Assembly: GCA_027449965.1 (NCBI GenBank)
Contig: DAIDKP010000026.1
Location: forward strand, 186,001 to 250,000
DNA length: 64,000 nt
Source: Acidobacteriaceae bacterium
Lineage (GTDB): Bacteria > Acidobacteriota > Terriglobia > Terriglobales > Acidobacteriaceae
Direction: 5' to 3'
Shown here one piece after another: positions 9,116 through 18,726 of this stretch; the first letter of the stretch is position 1; each line of letters opens with the position of its first letter. Position numbers and translations under genes: made by a program. The notes under the pieces were generated by a model, which searched no databases, was not told the DNA's origin, and worked only from the letters and a program-made list of their open reading frames with translations.

Positions 9116-9943
9116 CTAATACTCACAATAATAGGAGACATGCAGCGGCCCATCGGTTACCGGAGAAGGCAATGGACCGAAAGAGTCAACTCGCTGCGCC
9201 GCGCGCAGACAAGCCTGATCAAGCGTGGGACTGCCACTCGAACGGTCCATGCGAATCTCCGTCGGCGCGCCGTTGCGTTGGATGGTAAACAGAATGTAAG
9301 CCTGCGCGCCTTTGGCGGTGCGCGGGTCAATCTCGCCGCGATAAAGGCTTTGCAGCATCCGCCGCTTGATGTTCTCGACGTAGAACGGATAGTTGAAGCC
9401 GCGCGTGCCAGAGGTCACCGACACCGGCCCGTCGCTGGTCGCCGTCACGGAGCGCTGCATCTGCGAGCTGGCCTGCTCGCCATAAGCGGCGCGGTTCTGC
9501 GGCACCGGCTTGCTGTAGGGGTTGGAGCGTTGCTGCGGCAGCGGCAGCGGCAAGGGCAGCCGCTGCGTCTCATGCTGCTGCTGTTTTGCCTGCTTCTTGG
9601 GCGGAGCCACTTGGGTGGCAATGGGAATCGCGTCCTGATCCTGCGTCGCCTTCACATGGGCGGCTGGCGGTGCCGGTGCCTGGCTTGGCGTCTCGGTGGC
9701 CAGCACATTGTCGTTCGGCTTCTGGTCGGCGGGCAGCGGAAGCGCGTTTGAGACAAGCTGCACGGCGACCGCACCACCTTCGTTGCTGCCCCAGTTGTTG
9801 TGGGACCACCAGCCGTGAATCAGCGCCCAGGCGACGATGCCACCGGCCAGCAGCAGATGTGCCGCAATTGCGGTGAGCATGGGCTTGCCCAGTGGCTCCG
9901 GGGCAAGGGGTGCGGTTCGGCTTGTGTAGAAGGTCGCGCTCAT
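9116..9943 (-). CDS. TonB/TolA C-terminal domain energy transducer
   Basis: Single N-terminal TM, Pro/Gln-rich middle, TonB/TolA-type C-terminus (YILFTIQRNGAPTEIRMDRSSGSPTLDQACLRAAQRVDSFGPLP). Position between tolR and tolB. Confidence 0.88.
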   Translation of the reverse strand: MSATFYTSRTAPLAPEPLGKPMLTAIAAHLLLAGGIVAWALIHGWWSHNNWGSNEGGAVAVQLVSNALPLPADQKPNDNVLATETPSQAPAPPAAHVKATQDQDAIPIATQVAPPKKQAKQQQHETQRLPLPLPLPQQRSNPYSKPVPQNRAAYGEQASSQMQRSVTATSDGPVSVTSGTRGFNYPFYVENIKRRMLQSLYRGEIDPRTAKGAQAYILFTIQRNGAPTEIRMDRSSGSPTLDQACLRAAQRVDSFGPLPSPVTDGPLHVSYYCEY

Positions 9944-9980
9944 GGTTGGTTGTTCAGGGGCGGCTGTTCTGGGTCGGCTT

Positions 9981-10412
9981 TCAGGGCGCGTTCGTGCCGG
10001 TTGAGTTCACGGGTTGTGTCACAATGCTGATATTGGTGATGCCTGCCTGCTTGATCGCGTCCATGACCGTGGCAAACGCGCCAAAGGGCACGCGCTCATC
10101 GGCGCGGAGATAGATAATCTGCTTCGACGGGTCGGTGTTCTGCTCGTGGAGCCGCCCGGCCAGGTCGTGCAGGTTCACCGGCTGGTCGCCCAGATAAACC
10201 TCCTGATCGCGCGTGACGGTGACCACCAGCCGTGGCACGGTGATCTCGCGTACAGTGCGCGTCCTGGGCACGTTGACCTCGATGCCCGATTGCAGAACCG
10301 GCGCGGTAATCATGAAGATGACCAGCAACACCAGCACCACGTCCACCAGCGGCGTGATGTTGATCTCGGCCAGCGAGCTTTGGGTTCGTCCATTGGCTCC
10401 GGTAAACGCCAT
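9981..10412 (-). CDS. tolR: ExbD/TolR family biopolymer transport protein
   Basis: INITPLVDVVLVLLVIFMITAPVLQSGIEVNVPRT signature. Confidence 0.95.
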   Translation of the reverse strand: MAFTGANGRTQSSLAEINITPLVDVVLVLLVIFMITAPVLQSGIEVNVPRTRTVREITVPRLVVTVTRDQEVYLGDQPVNLHDLAGRLHEQNTDPSKQIIYLRADERVPFGAFATVMDAIKQAGITNISIVTQPVNSTGTNAP

Positions 10413-10414
10413 CG

Positions 10415-11185
10415 TTATACCTCGCGCTCAGGAGATCGCAGGTCCTGTGATCGAGCCGGTCCGGCAGCAACCGCCGCGCTGCCTCGAGCGGGAATCTCTT
10501 CGAGCGAGTTGAGCAGCTCGCGCGCGAAGTCGTCGATGCCGGAGGCGAAGACGCGCAGCCGCGCCGCGAACTGGTTATAGGCGATGCCGGCCGGCACGGC
10601 GACGAAGATGCCGGCGGCGGTGGTGATGAGCGCCTCCGAGATGCCCGGAGCCACGGCTCGCAGCGTGGCCGAGCCGGCCGTGCCCAACCCGTGAAAGGCA
10701 TCGACGACGCCCATCACCGTGCCGAAGAGTCCAACAAAGGTGCTCATGGAGGCGATCGTCGCAAGCCACGTCAGACGCTGCTCCAGGCGTGTAAGGGCTT
10801 CGCTGCTGGCCGTCTGCGCGGCGCGTTCGAGCGGTGTGATGTTGCGCGGTGGGCCGTAGCCGCCTGTTTGCCGCTTGTAGGCTTCATAGACTTCATCGAA
10901 GACGGCGGCCAGCGGACTGGGCTGAAACTCGCTGGTGGCCGCGGCAATCTCCTGCAGGCGCGTGGCCTTGCGGAAGATGCGCAGGAAGCGGCGGCTCTGC
11001 TGCGTAGCCTTTTTGAAGCCGCTCATCTTGGAAAAGATGAGCGTCCAGGAGTAGATGCTGGCCAGCGCGAGCAGCACCAGCACGCCCAGCGCAATCGGGC
11101 CGCTGTTGCTGAGCATCTCGACAAAAACATTGGAACCGCTGGATGCACCGGCAGCAGCAGGCGCGGCGGCGTCGGCTTGAAGCAT
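10415..11185 (-). CDS. tolQ: MotA/TolQ/ExbB proton channel family protein
   Basis: VGLFGTVMGVVDAFHGLGTAGSATLRAVAPGISEALITTAAGIFVAVPAGIAYN; start set at MLQADAAAP. Confidence 0.94.
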   Translation of the reverse strand: MLQADAAAPAAAGASSGSNVFVEMLSNSGPIALGVLVLLALASIYSWTLIFSKMSGFKKATQQSRRFLRIFRKATRLQEIAAATSEFQPSPLAAVFDEVYEAYKRQTGGYGPPRNITPLERAAQTASSEALTRLEQRLTWLATIASMSTFVGLFGTVMGVVDAFHGLGTAGSATLRAVAPGISEALITTAAGIFVAVPAGIAYNQFAARLRVFASGIDDFARELLNSLEEIPARGSAAVAAGPARSQDLRSPEREV

Positions 11186-11387
11186 GAGTATCAGAATCGA
11201 GGGAAGAATCGGCGTATACCTCTCACTTTGAACGTAGCAGATGCTGGAATGTGGCTCCAAGTTGTCAATCAGGTACGTTCTGCGCGGAGCGAGCGTCGGA
11301 ATCGGGATGCAAAGCTGGATTCCCATCCTGAACCGTGAGCCGACGGGTGCTGGCGCGAGAAGCCGTGAATATGCGCATAATGGGTTC

Positions 11388-13073
11388 ATGCTGCTTGAAT
11401 TGCGCGCAGAGAATTATGCGGTGATCGACCACGCGATCGTGCTGCTGGGTTCGGGACTGAACCTGCTGACCGGCGAGACGGGCGCGGGCAAGTCGATTCT
11501 GGTGGATGCGCTGGCGCTGCTGATGGGCGGCAAGGCTTCGGCGGAGGTGATTCGCCACGGCGCGGAGAAAGCGGTGGTGGCCTGCGTCTTTGAATCGACG
11601 CCGGGCGCTGAAGCTGTGCTTGAGGCGAACGGAATCGACGCAAGCGGCACGGAGATTATCCTGCGGCGCGAGGTGATGCTGAACGGCAAGGGTCGCGTCT
11701 TTGTGAATAATCAGCCCGCGACGGTGGCCGTGCTGCGGCAGCTTGCGCCGGAGCTTGCGCTGGTGCATGCGCAGAGTGAGACGCTGTCGAGTTTTGACCA
11801 GGCGCAGCAGCGGGTGCTGCTGGATCGCTTTGCCGCGTTGAGCACGGAAGATGTGGCTCGCGCGCATGGGCAGTGGCGGGCGGCTGCGGAAAAACTGGCG
11901 GAGATGGAGCGCGGCGAGCAGGAGCGTTTGCAGATGGCCGATCTGTGGAGCTATCAGAGCCGCGAGATTGCCGAAGCGCGGCTGAAGCCGCAGGAAGATG
12001 CGGAGCTGGAGAGCGAAAAACGGATTCTGGCCAATGCGGAAAAGCTGTATACGGCGGCGATGAGCGCCTTTGAACAGTTGTATGAAGGCAGCGCTTCGGC
12101 GGAGACGACGCTGCGCGCGGCGCTGCGCCATGTGGAGGAGCTGGCGCGGTACGATGCGCGGTTTGGCGCAGCCGTCGAGCAGCTTGGTTCGGCGCGCGCG
12201 ATGGTGGATGACGTAGCGGAGTCGGTGCGGGATTATGCTGAGTCGATTCACGCCTCGCCCGAGCGGCTGGCGGAGATTGAGGACCGGCTGGCGCTGATCG
12301 ACCGGCTGAAGCGGAAGTATGGCGCGACGGTGGATGAGGTGATGGCGCTGGGTGAAAGCGTGGCCCAGCGGCTGGCCGAGGTGGAGGATCGCGAGAGTCT
12401 TCTGCGCGGATTGCAGGCTGAGGTGGAGGCGGCGCAGGCGCGCTATGTCGTCGCGGCCAAAGCGCTGACCGACCGTCGGCAGAAGGCCGCCGAACGGCTG
12501 GCGAAGAACGCGGAAAAACAGATCAACGAACTGGCGATGAAGGTGCGTTTCGAGGTGGCCGTGGCCGCGCAGCCTGAGACTGCGCACTGGATGGCGCAGG
12601 GCTGGGACAGCGTGGAGTATCGCATTGCCACGAATGCGGGCGAGCCGCTGAAGCCGCTGGACGAAATCGCCTCTGGCGGCGAGATGAGCCGCGTGATGCT
12701 GGCGCTGAAGGTGACGGTGGAGGATGGGGCGCGAACCCACCATACGCGGGCGCTGGCGGCTCCGCGCACACTGGTCTTTGACGAGATCGATATTGGCATT
12801 GGCGGACGCGCGGCCGAGGCCGTGGGCAACAAGCTGAAGGCGCTGAGCCGCGGCCAGCAGGTGCTCTGCGTGACCCACCTGCCGCAGATTGCCGCCTTTG
12901 CCGACCAGCATTTCCTGATCGAAAAACAGGAAAGGCAAGGACGTACGCAGACGCAGGTGCGGCTGCTGGACGAAACCAGCCGCGTGCAGGAGGTGGCGCG
13001 GATGCTGAGCGGAGCCGTGGTGACCGAGGCCAGCGAACGCCACGCCAGCCAGATGATTGCCGCCAGCCGCTGA
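11388..13073 (+). CDS. recN: DNA repair protein RecN
   Basis: MLLELRAENYAVIDHAIVLLGSGLNLLTGETGAGKSILVDALALLMGG; C-terminal ABC signature ASGGEMSRVMLALK and VFDEIDIGIGG. Confidence 0.96.
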   Translation: MLLELRAENYAVIDHAIVLLGSGLNLLTGETGAGKSILVDALALLMGGKASAEVIRHGAEKAVVACVFESTPGAEAVLEANGIDASGTEIILRREVMLNGKGRVFVNNQPATVAVLRQLAPELALVHAQSETLSSFDQAQQRVLLDRFAALSTEDVARAHGQWRAAAEKLAEMERGEQERLQMADLWSYQSREIAEARLKPQEDAELESEKRILANAEKLYTAAMSAFEQLYEGSASAETTLRAALRHVEELARYDARFGAAVEQLGSARAMVDDVAESVRDYAESIHASPERLAEIEDRLALIDRLKRKYGATVDEVMALGESVAQRLAEVEDRESLLRGLQAEVEAAQARYVVAAKALTDRRQKAAERLAKNAEKQINELAMKVRFEVAVAAQPETAHWMAQGWDSVEYRIATNAGEPLKPLDEIASGGEMSRVMLALKVTVEDGARTHHTRALAAPRTLVFDEIDIGIGGRAAEAVGNKLKALSRGQQVLCVTHLPQIAAFADQHFLIEKQERQGRTQTQVRLLDETSRVQEVARMLSGAVVTEASERHASQMIAASR

Positions 13074-13084
13074 GGAAGTCGGCT

Positions 13085-14356
13085 TCAGCAGGCCGGACTG
13101 TCGAGATCGGGTCTATCGAGCGGCGGGGCGTGGCGCGCACCGCGAAACAGCAGCGCGGCGGAGACGACGAGCGTGGCGAGTGTGGCGGCGAGGCCGATGC
13201 GCAGGTTGCTGTGGTCGGAGATGGCTCCGATGATCTGCGGCGAAAAGGTATCGCCCAACATGTGAATCAGAAAGAGATTGAGCGCCAGCGCGCTGGAGCG
13301 GACCGAGGCGCTGACGGAGTTGCAGACGGCGGCGTTGAGCGGGCCGGTGTTCAGGAAGAGGCAGAACTCTGCGGCCAGCAAAGCGGGTAGCGACCAGCCA
13401 GCCGGGCCGAAGAAGACCAGCGCGGCCAGCGGCAGCGTGAGCAGCACGCTCCAGGCCGAGAGCAGATACAGCGCGCGCGGATTGGTGCGCAGCCAGCGCT
13501 CGGCGAGCCAGCCTCCGAACCAGGTTCCGGCCAGGCCATCGACGACGGTGATCGCGCCCAGCACGGTGCCTGCTGTGGCCACGCTCATGCCGCTGAAGCG
13601 ATAGAGAAAGGTCGGCATCCAGGCTGAGATGCCGCCCATGGTGAAGACCATCATGGCCATGCCGAGCGTGGCCAGCATGTAGGCGGGATTGCTCAGCAGT
13701 GCGAGCATCTGCTGACGCTGCGGGCGTGAGTCGATGTGAGTTCTGAGCACAATTTCACTGGCTCCGCGCTCCGGTTCCACGCCAAGGAGCGCGTAGGCCA
13801 GTGCGAGCAGCAGGCCGGGAATGGCGCCGATGAGAAAGGGTGCGCGCCAGCCGAAGCGTGCTCCAAGCTGGCCGCCCAGCAGGTAGCCGAGCGCGGCGCC
13901 GAGGGGGATGGTGAGGTAGAAGATGGAGAGGATGCGATTGCGCGCGCGGGCCGGGAAGAAATCGGAGAGCACGGCGGGCGCGAAGATGCCAAAGGTGGCC
14001 TCGCCGACACCCACCAGCGCGTGGCGGAAGTAGAGTGAACCGTAGCTGTGGACGCTGAAGGTGAAGAGCGTGGTCAGGCTCCAGAGTGTGGCACCGGCGA
14101 CGATCAGCGGTTTGCGACGGAAGCGGTCGCCGAGCCAGCCGGTGAGCGGCGCGGTGAGCATGTAGGTGACGAAAAGCGCGGTGGTGAGCGCGCCGAGCTT
14201 TTCATCGGAGAGATGGAATTCGCTTTGCACCAGTGGCTGTGTGCCGGGCAGCAGATAGCGGTCGATGTAGTTGAGCAGACTAAGCCCGAGCAGCAGCAGA
14301 AAGGTGATGAGCACAGGCCGCGCTCGAAGTCCGTCGCTCTGCGCCAGTGTGCTCAT
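13085..14356 (-). CDS. MFS transporter (Spinster-like)
   Basis: 12-TM protein; GWLGDRFRRKPLIVAGATLWSLTT motif. Start at MSTLAQSDG. Confidence 0.9.
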   Translation of the reverse strand: MSTLAQSDGLRARPVLITFLLLLGLSLLNYIDRYLLPGTQPLVQSEFHLSDEKLGALTTALFVTYMLTAPLTGWLGDRFRRKPLIVAGATLWSLTTLFTFSVHSYGSLYFRHALVGVGEATFGIFAPAVLSDFFPARARNRILSIFYLTIPLGAALGYLLGGQLGARFGWRAPFLIGAIPGLLLALAYALLGVEPERGASEIVLRTHIDSRPQRQQMLALLSNPAYMLATLGMAMMVFTMGGISAWMPTFLYRFSGMSVATAGTVLGAITVVDGLAGTWFGGWLAERWLRTNPRALYLLSAWSVLLTLPLAALVFFGPAGWSLPALLAAEFCLFLNTGPLNAAVCNSVSASVRSSALALNLFLIHMLGDTFSPQIIGAISDHSNLRIGLAATLATLVVSAALLFRGARHAPPLDRPDLDSPAC

Positions 14357-14381
14357 GAAGGCTCTTTCGATGGGGGCGGAT

Positions 14382-14789
14382 TCAGACCTGCGGGCGGGGC
14401 CAGCGCGCTTCAACGATGGTGGAGATGCCGCCGCGGGGGCGGAAGTCGCCGCGAATGACGGCCCAGACCGGGTCGCAGGCTTTGACCACATCGTGCAGCA
14501 CCTGGTTGACGATGTTTTCCTGAAAGATGCCGAGGTTGCGATAGCAGAAGAGATACTCTTTGAGGCTCTTCAGCTCGAGGCAGCGCTCGCGCGGCATGTA
14601 GCGGACGGTGAGTGCGCCAAAGTCGGGCAGGCCGGTCTTGGGACAGACGGAGGTGAACTCCGGATCGTCGATCAGAATTTCGTACGCAGGGAACTGGTTG
14701 GGCCAGGTCTCGATGGCGGGAAACGGGAAATCGAGGCCAGCCTTGGCGTGTTCATCGGTATAACGTGGTTCAAGTGCCATGCACATCAT
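14382..14789 (-). CDS. queF: NADPH-dependent 7-cyano-7-deazaguanine reductase QueF
   Basis: FTSVCPKTGLPDFGALTVRYMPRERCLELKSLKEYLFCYRNLGIFQENIVNQVL. Confidence 0.95.
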   Translation of the reverse strand: MMCMALEPRYTDEHAKAGLDFPFPAIETWPNQFPAYEILIDDPEFTSVCPKTGLPDFGALTVRYMPRERCLELKSLKEYLFCYRNLGIFQENIVNQVLHDVVKACDPVWAVIRGDFRPRGGISTIVEARWPRPQV

Positions 14790-15009
14790 TCTAGCTGGTC
14801 GAAGTCATGCTGGCGTAGTCAAGGATGGGCGCAGTGGGTGAGGAAATTCATGGAGGGTTCATCTGGCGGGCTTGCGGTGGAGATTGTTGCATGGTTCTGA
14901 ACCCTGAGCCGCCATCGATGCGTCCTATATACTGACGACTGGCCGAGGGGGCGCTCGCGCAGAGTTTTGCGGTGGCTCTGCTCAGCGATGCGCACGAGAA
15001 CGAGCAGGC

Positions 15010-16248
15010 ATGGCAGAGGAAGCAAAGCAGAAGCGACGGTACTGGTTGTGGGCGGGCATCGCGGTGATTTTGATCGCGGTCTTTGCGGTTTCACGGCAGT
15101 TGACACAGGACGAGATTCCGATTCATGCGGCGGTGGTGGCGCGGAGTACTCTGCGCAGCACGTTGAGCACGAACGGACTGGTGGAGCCGGTCAAAAACTA
15201 TGAGTTTTACAGTCCGCTGGCGACCTCGGTGGTGCGGATTCCGGTCCACGAGGGAGACGCGGTAAAGGCGGGCCAGGTGCTGATGCAACTGGACGCGGTG
15301 AATGCGCGGGCGCGTGTGTCGTCCGCTTTGAGCGGTTTGCGCGCAGCCGAGGCTTCGCTGGAAGCTCTGCGGCAGGGTGGTTCACTGGCTGAGCAGCAGA
15401 CGCTGGCCTCGAACCTGCGTCGGGCCAGGCTGGATCTGCAACAGGCGCAAAGCGAGTACAAGGCGCTGTCGATGCTGCTCTCAAGCGGCGCTTCGTCGCC
15501 GAGTGAGGTGGCGGCGAGCCGACAGCGAGTGCTGCTGGCCGAGGAAGCGGTGCAGTCGCTGGAGCAGCGGCAAAGCAAACCGTATTCGCCGACTGAACTG
15601 GAGCGGGCACAGGCCAGTGTGAGCGAAGCGCAGACGGCGCTCGATGCGGCGCGAGCGGTGCTGGCGCAGACGACGGTTGTGGCACCGATTGCGGGCACGG
15701 TCTATTCGGTGAATGTGGGCGTCTCGGATTTTGTGGAGCAGGGCAAGCTGCTGCTGGAGATGGCGGACCTGAAGAAGGTGCGCGTGGTGGCGTACTTTGA
15801 CGAGCCGGAGATTGGTCGGCTGGCCGTCGGGCAGAAGATTCGCATTGTCTGGGATGCGCGTCCCGGGCAGGAGTGGCACGGGCATATTACGCAGCTGCCT
15901 TCGACGATTGTGAGCTATGGCACGCGGAATGTGGGCGAGGTGCAGGTGGCGATTGATGACTCGGACGAGGGCCTGCTGCCGGAGACGCACGTGACGGTGA
16001 CGGTGACCACGGCGAGCCAGGTCAATGTCCTGACGGTGCCGCGCGAGGCACTGCACAGCGAAGCGGGCAAGCCGTATGTCTATCGAGTGGAAGATGGCAA
16101 GCTGGTGCATACGCAGGTGACGACGGGCACGATTAACCTGACCGATGTCGCGATTCTCTCCGGGTTGCACGAGGGCGATGTGGTGGCGACCGGATCGCTG
16201 AGTGGAATGGCGCTGGCGGACGGTGATCCGGTGAAGGTTGTGCGGTGA
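15010..16248 (+). CDS. HlyD/MacA-like efflux periplasmic adaptor
   Basis: N-terminal TM, biotinyl-lipoyl-like half motifs (VHEGDAVKAGQVLMQLDA; VVAPIAGTVYSVNVGVSDFVEQGKLL), coiled coil. Confidence 0.9.
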   Translation: MAEEAKQKRRYWLWAGIAVILIAVFAVSRQLTQDEIPIHAAVVARSTLRSTLSTNGLVEPVKNYEFYSPLATSVVRIPVHEGDAVKAGQVLMQLDAVNARARVSSALSGLRAAEASLEALRQGGSLAEQQTLASNLRRARLDLQQAQSEYKALSMLLSSGASSPSEVAASRQRVLLAEEAVQSLEQRQSKPYSPTELERAQASVSEAQTALDAARAVLAQTTVVAPIAGTVYSVNVGVSDFVEQGKLLLEMADLKKVRVVAYFDEPEIGRLAVGQKIRIVWDARPGQEWHGHITQLPSTIVSYGTRNVGEVQVAIDDSDEGLLPETHVTVTVTTASQVNVLTVPREALHSEAGKPYVYRVEDGKLVHTQVTTGTINLTDVAILSGLHEGDVVATGSLSGMALADGDPVKVVR

Positions 16249-17219
16249 CGAACAGGCTGCGGAGCGGAGTGGTAGCCGGATTTGCGGTGTTGGTGTGGCT
16301 GGCGGGGTACGGTCTTGCGCGGACGCCGTTGCAGCAGGCGCATCAGGAACTGGAAGCCGGCGAAGCCGATGCGGCGCGCGCTGATCTGCACACGCTGCTT
16401 GAGAGCGAGCCAGACAATGCCGAGGCGTGGAATCTGCTTGGGCGCGTTGCTTTTACGACGCAGGATTGGCGTGGCGCGGTGAACGATGATGAGCAGGCGG
16501 TGCGCCTTGCACCGCAGAATGGCGAGTATCATCTGTGGCTGGCGCGGGCGCTGGGCGAAGAGGCTGGCCATGTCTCCTTTCTGACCGCGTTTGGGTTGGC
16601 GCGGCGGGCGCGGGTGGAGTTTGAAGCAGCCGTGCGGCTGGCTCCGCGGAGTGCGCAGGCGCTGATGGATCTGGCGGAGTTTGACATGGAAGCGCCATCG
16701 GTGCTGGGTGGCGGATTGGACAAGGCCGAGGGTGTGGCGCGACAACTGGATGCGGTGGACGCTCGACGCGGCCATGAGCTGCGCGCCGAGCTGGCGGAAA
16801 AAGAGGGTGATCCGCGACGCGCCGCTCAACATCTGAAGCAGGCGATGGAGGGTGCTCCACATCCGGCGTTTGTGTGGCTGGCGATGGCGCGGCTGGAGAT
16901 GCACCAGAAGCAGTGGACGGCGATGGGCGAAGCGCTGCACCACGCGGCGGATGCGGCAGCGCACGATCCTGGAGCGACGATTGTGCTTTACGATGCGGCT
17001 TCCCTGATGGCGCGAACACATCAGCAGACGGCGGAGTCGATCCAGTGGATGGAGACGTATGTAGCCTCGCCGACAAAGACGGAAGAGGGACCGGCGTTTG
17101 AGGCGCTGGTGCGGCTGGCGCGCTGGTACGATCAGACTGGGAATCCTGCAGCGGCGGCACGAGATCGAGCGGCGGCGCTGGCGCTGGCGCGGGATTACGC
17201 ACCGGCGAAACAACACTAG
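16245..17219 (+). CDS. Tetratricopeptide repeat protein
   Basis: GTGA overlap with the adaptor; TPR units such as AHQELEAGEADAARADLHTLLESEPDNAEAWNLLGRVAF. Confidence 0.85.
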   Translation: MTNRLRSGVVAGFAVLVWLAGYGLARTPLQQAHQELEAGEADAARADLHTLLESEPDNAEAWNLLGRVAFTTQDWRGAVNDDEQAVRLAPQNGEYHLWLARALGEEAGHVSFLTAFGLARRARVEFEAAVRLAPRSAQALMDLAEFDMEAPSVLGGGLDKAEGVARQLDAVDARRGHELRAELAEKEGDPRRAAQHLKQAMEGAPHPAFVWLAMARLEMHQKQWTAMGEALHHAADAAAHDPGATIVLYDAASLMARTHQQTAESIQWMETYVASPTKTEEGPAFEALVRLARWYDQTGNPAAAARDRAAALALARDYAPAKQH

Positions 17220-17258
17220 AAGACGAAAGACGACGCAGGACGTATTCAAGCCGAGCAG

Positions 17259-18647
17259 ATGATGGGACAGAGGTCAGGCAGAAAATTCGGGAAGCGATGG
17301 CGTGGCGTGGTCGCGCTGATGCTGGCGTGCGGATGGTGCGCGACGGGTGTTTCGGCACGGGCGCAGATTTCGCTTTCGACCGTGGTGGACCTGGCGCAGC
17401 GCAACAGCAGCAGCGTGAAGCTGGCCGAGGCGGACGTGCAGAAGACACGCGCAGTGTTGACGGAGATGAACGACGTCTATATCCCGAATCTGGATGTTGG
17501 TTCAAGCATTGGACCGCCCACGATTGGATTTCCCGCCGGACAGCCGTCCATTGCCAATGCGACGATGTCTTCGCTGGTCTTCAGCTTTTCGCAGCGTTCG
17601 TATACACAGGCAGCGGAGGCTGGATACCGGTCAGCGCAACTGGCGCTGAAGGATGCGGCGGAGCAGACGGCGCTGGATGCTTCAAGCGCGTATTTGGAAC
17701 TGGACACGGTGACGCGCGAGATGGATGCGGCAGCGGCGCAGCAGCAGGATGCGCAGCGGCTGGAGTCGATTGAAGAGCAGCGCGTGACGGCAGGTGTGGA
17801 TTCACACAGCGACCTGCTGGAGAGCAAGCTGACACTGGCGCAGCTTCACCTGAAGCAGATTCAGCTTGGAAACCGGGCGGCAATTCTGCGGGCACAACTG
17901 GCGACGATGACGGGTCTGCCGGCGGCTTCCGTTGCGACGCTGCATGATTCGATACCGCAGATTCCGGCGGTCAACACCCCGGTGCAGCCGATGGCTGGAC
18001 TGGCGGCGGCGCAGGAACATGCTCGTTCGCTGCTGTTGCAGGCGCGAGGCGATGCGCAGGTGAATCATCTGCCGCTGATTACCTTTGGCGCGCAGTACAA
18101 TCGCGACTCCAACTCGCTGAACAACTACAGCACGTATTATCAGCACTTCAAGGCGGACAACTTCAGCATTGGGGTGACGATTCAGATTCCACTGTTTGAT
18201 CTGGTGCATCGGGACAAGGCTCGGGAGTCGGCCGCCGATGCCTTGCGCTCGCGCGTGGAGGCCGAGCAGGTGAGCCGACAAAACGATGTGCAGGTGGCGA
18301 CGCTGAATGCGCAACTGGCCGAACTGGCGACGCTTGAAGAGATTGCCTCGCTGAAGCAGGAGATTGCGCAGGACCAGTTGCGGCAGGTGCAAAGCGAGTT
18401 GCAGTATGGCAATGGATCGGGCGCGGGCGCTGATGCTGCGCCGCAGGTGACGCCGAAAGCGCTGCAACTGGCCGAGATTGACGAGCAGACAAAAGTGATG
18501 GACGCCGAAGAGACGGAGTTCAACCTGAGCAAGGCGCGGCTGAGCCTGTTGCGAGCGCTGGGCCACATGCAGGATTGGCTGAGCACGCTGGGTGCAAAAG
18601 CCGGTGGAGCGGCCACAGATATTGCTGCGCCGGGCCGTGGACGGTGA
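17259..18647 (+). CDS. TolC family outer membrane efflux protein
   Basis: Signal peptide and OEP coiled-coil repeats (LSTVVDLAQRNSSSVKLAEADVQKTRAVLTEMNDVYIPNLDVG). Confidence 0.9.
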   Translation: MMGQRSGRKFGKRWRGVVALMLACGWCATGVSARAQISLSTVVDLAQRNSSSVKLAEADVQKTRAVLTEMNDVYIPNLDVGSSIGPPTIGFPAGQPSIANATMSSLVFSFSQRSYTQAAEAGYRSAQLALKDAAEQTALDASSAYLELDTVTREMDAAAAQQQDAQRLESIEEQRVTAGVDSHSDLLESKLTLAQLHLKQIQLGNRAAILRAQLATMTGLPAASVATLHDSIPQIPAVNTPVQPMAGLAAAQEHARSLLLQARGDAQVNHLPLITFGAQYNRDSNSLNNYSTYYQHFKADNFSIGVTIQIPLFDLVHRDKARESAADALRSRVEAEQVSRQNDVQVATLNAQLAELATLEEIASLKQEIAQDQLRQVQSELQYGNGSGAGADAAPQVTPKALQLAEIDEQTKVMDAEETEFNLSKARLSLLRALGHMQDWLSTLGAKAGGAATDIAAPGRGR

Positions 18648-18726
18648 GTCCAAGGGGACGCTGACTGGAAGATTCCTCACGCTGTGGCGTGAAAATTCGA
18701 CGAAAATGCTAAACTGGAAGTGACTT

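Noticed and set aside
11265-13043. 592-aa minus-strand ORF
   Set aside because: Antisense shadow of recN; His/Arg/Gln/Leu-rich with no domain.
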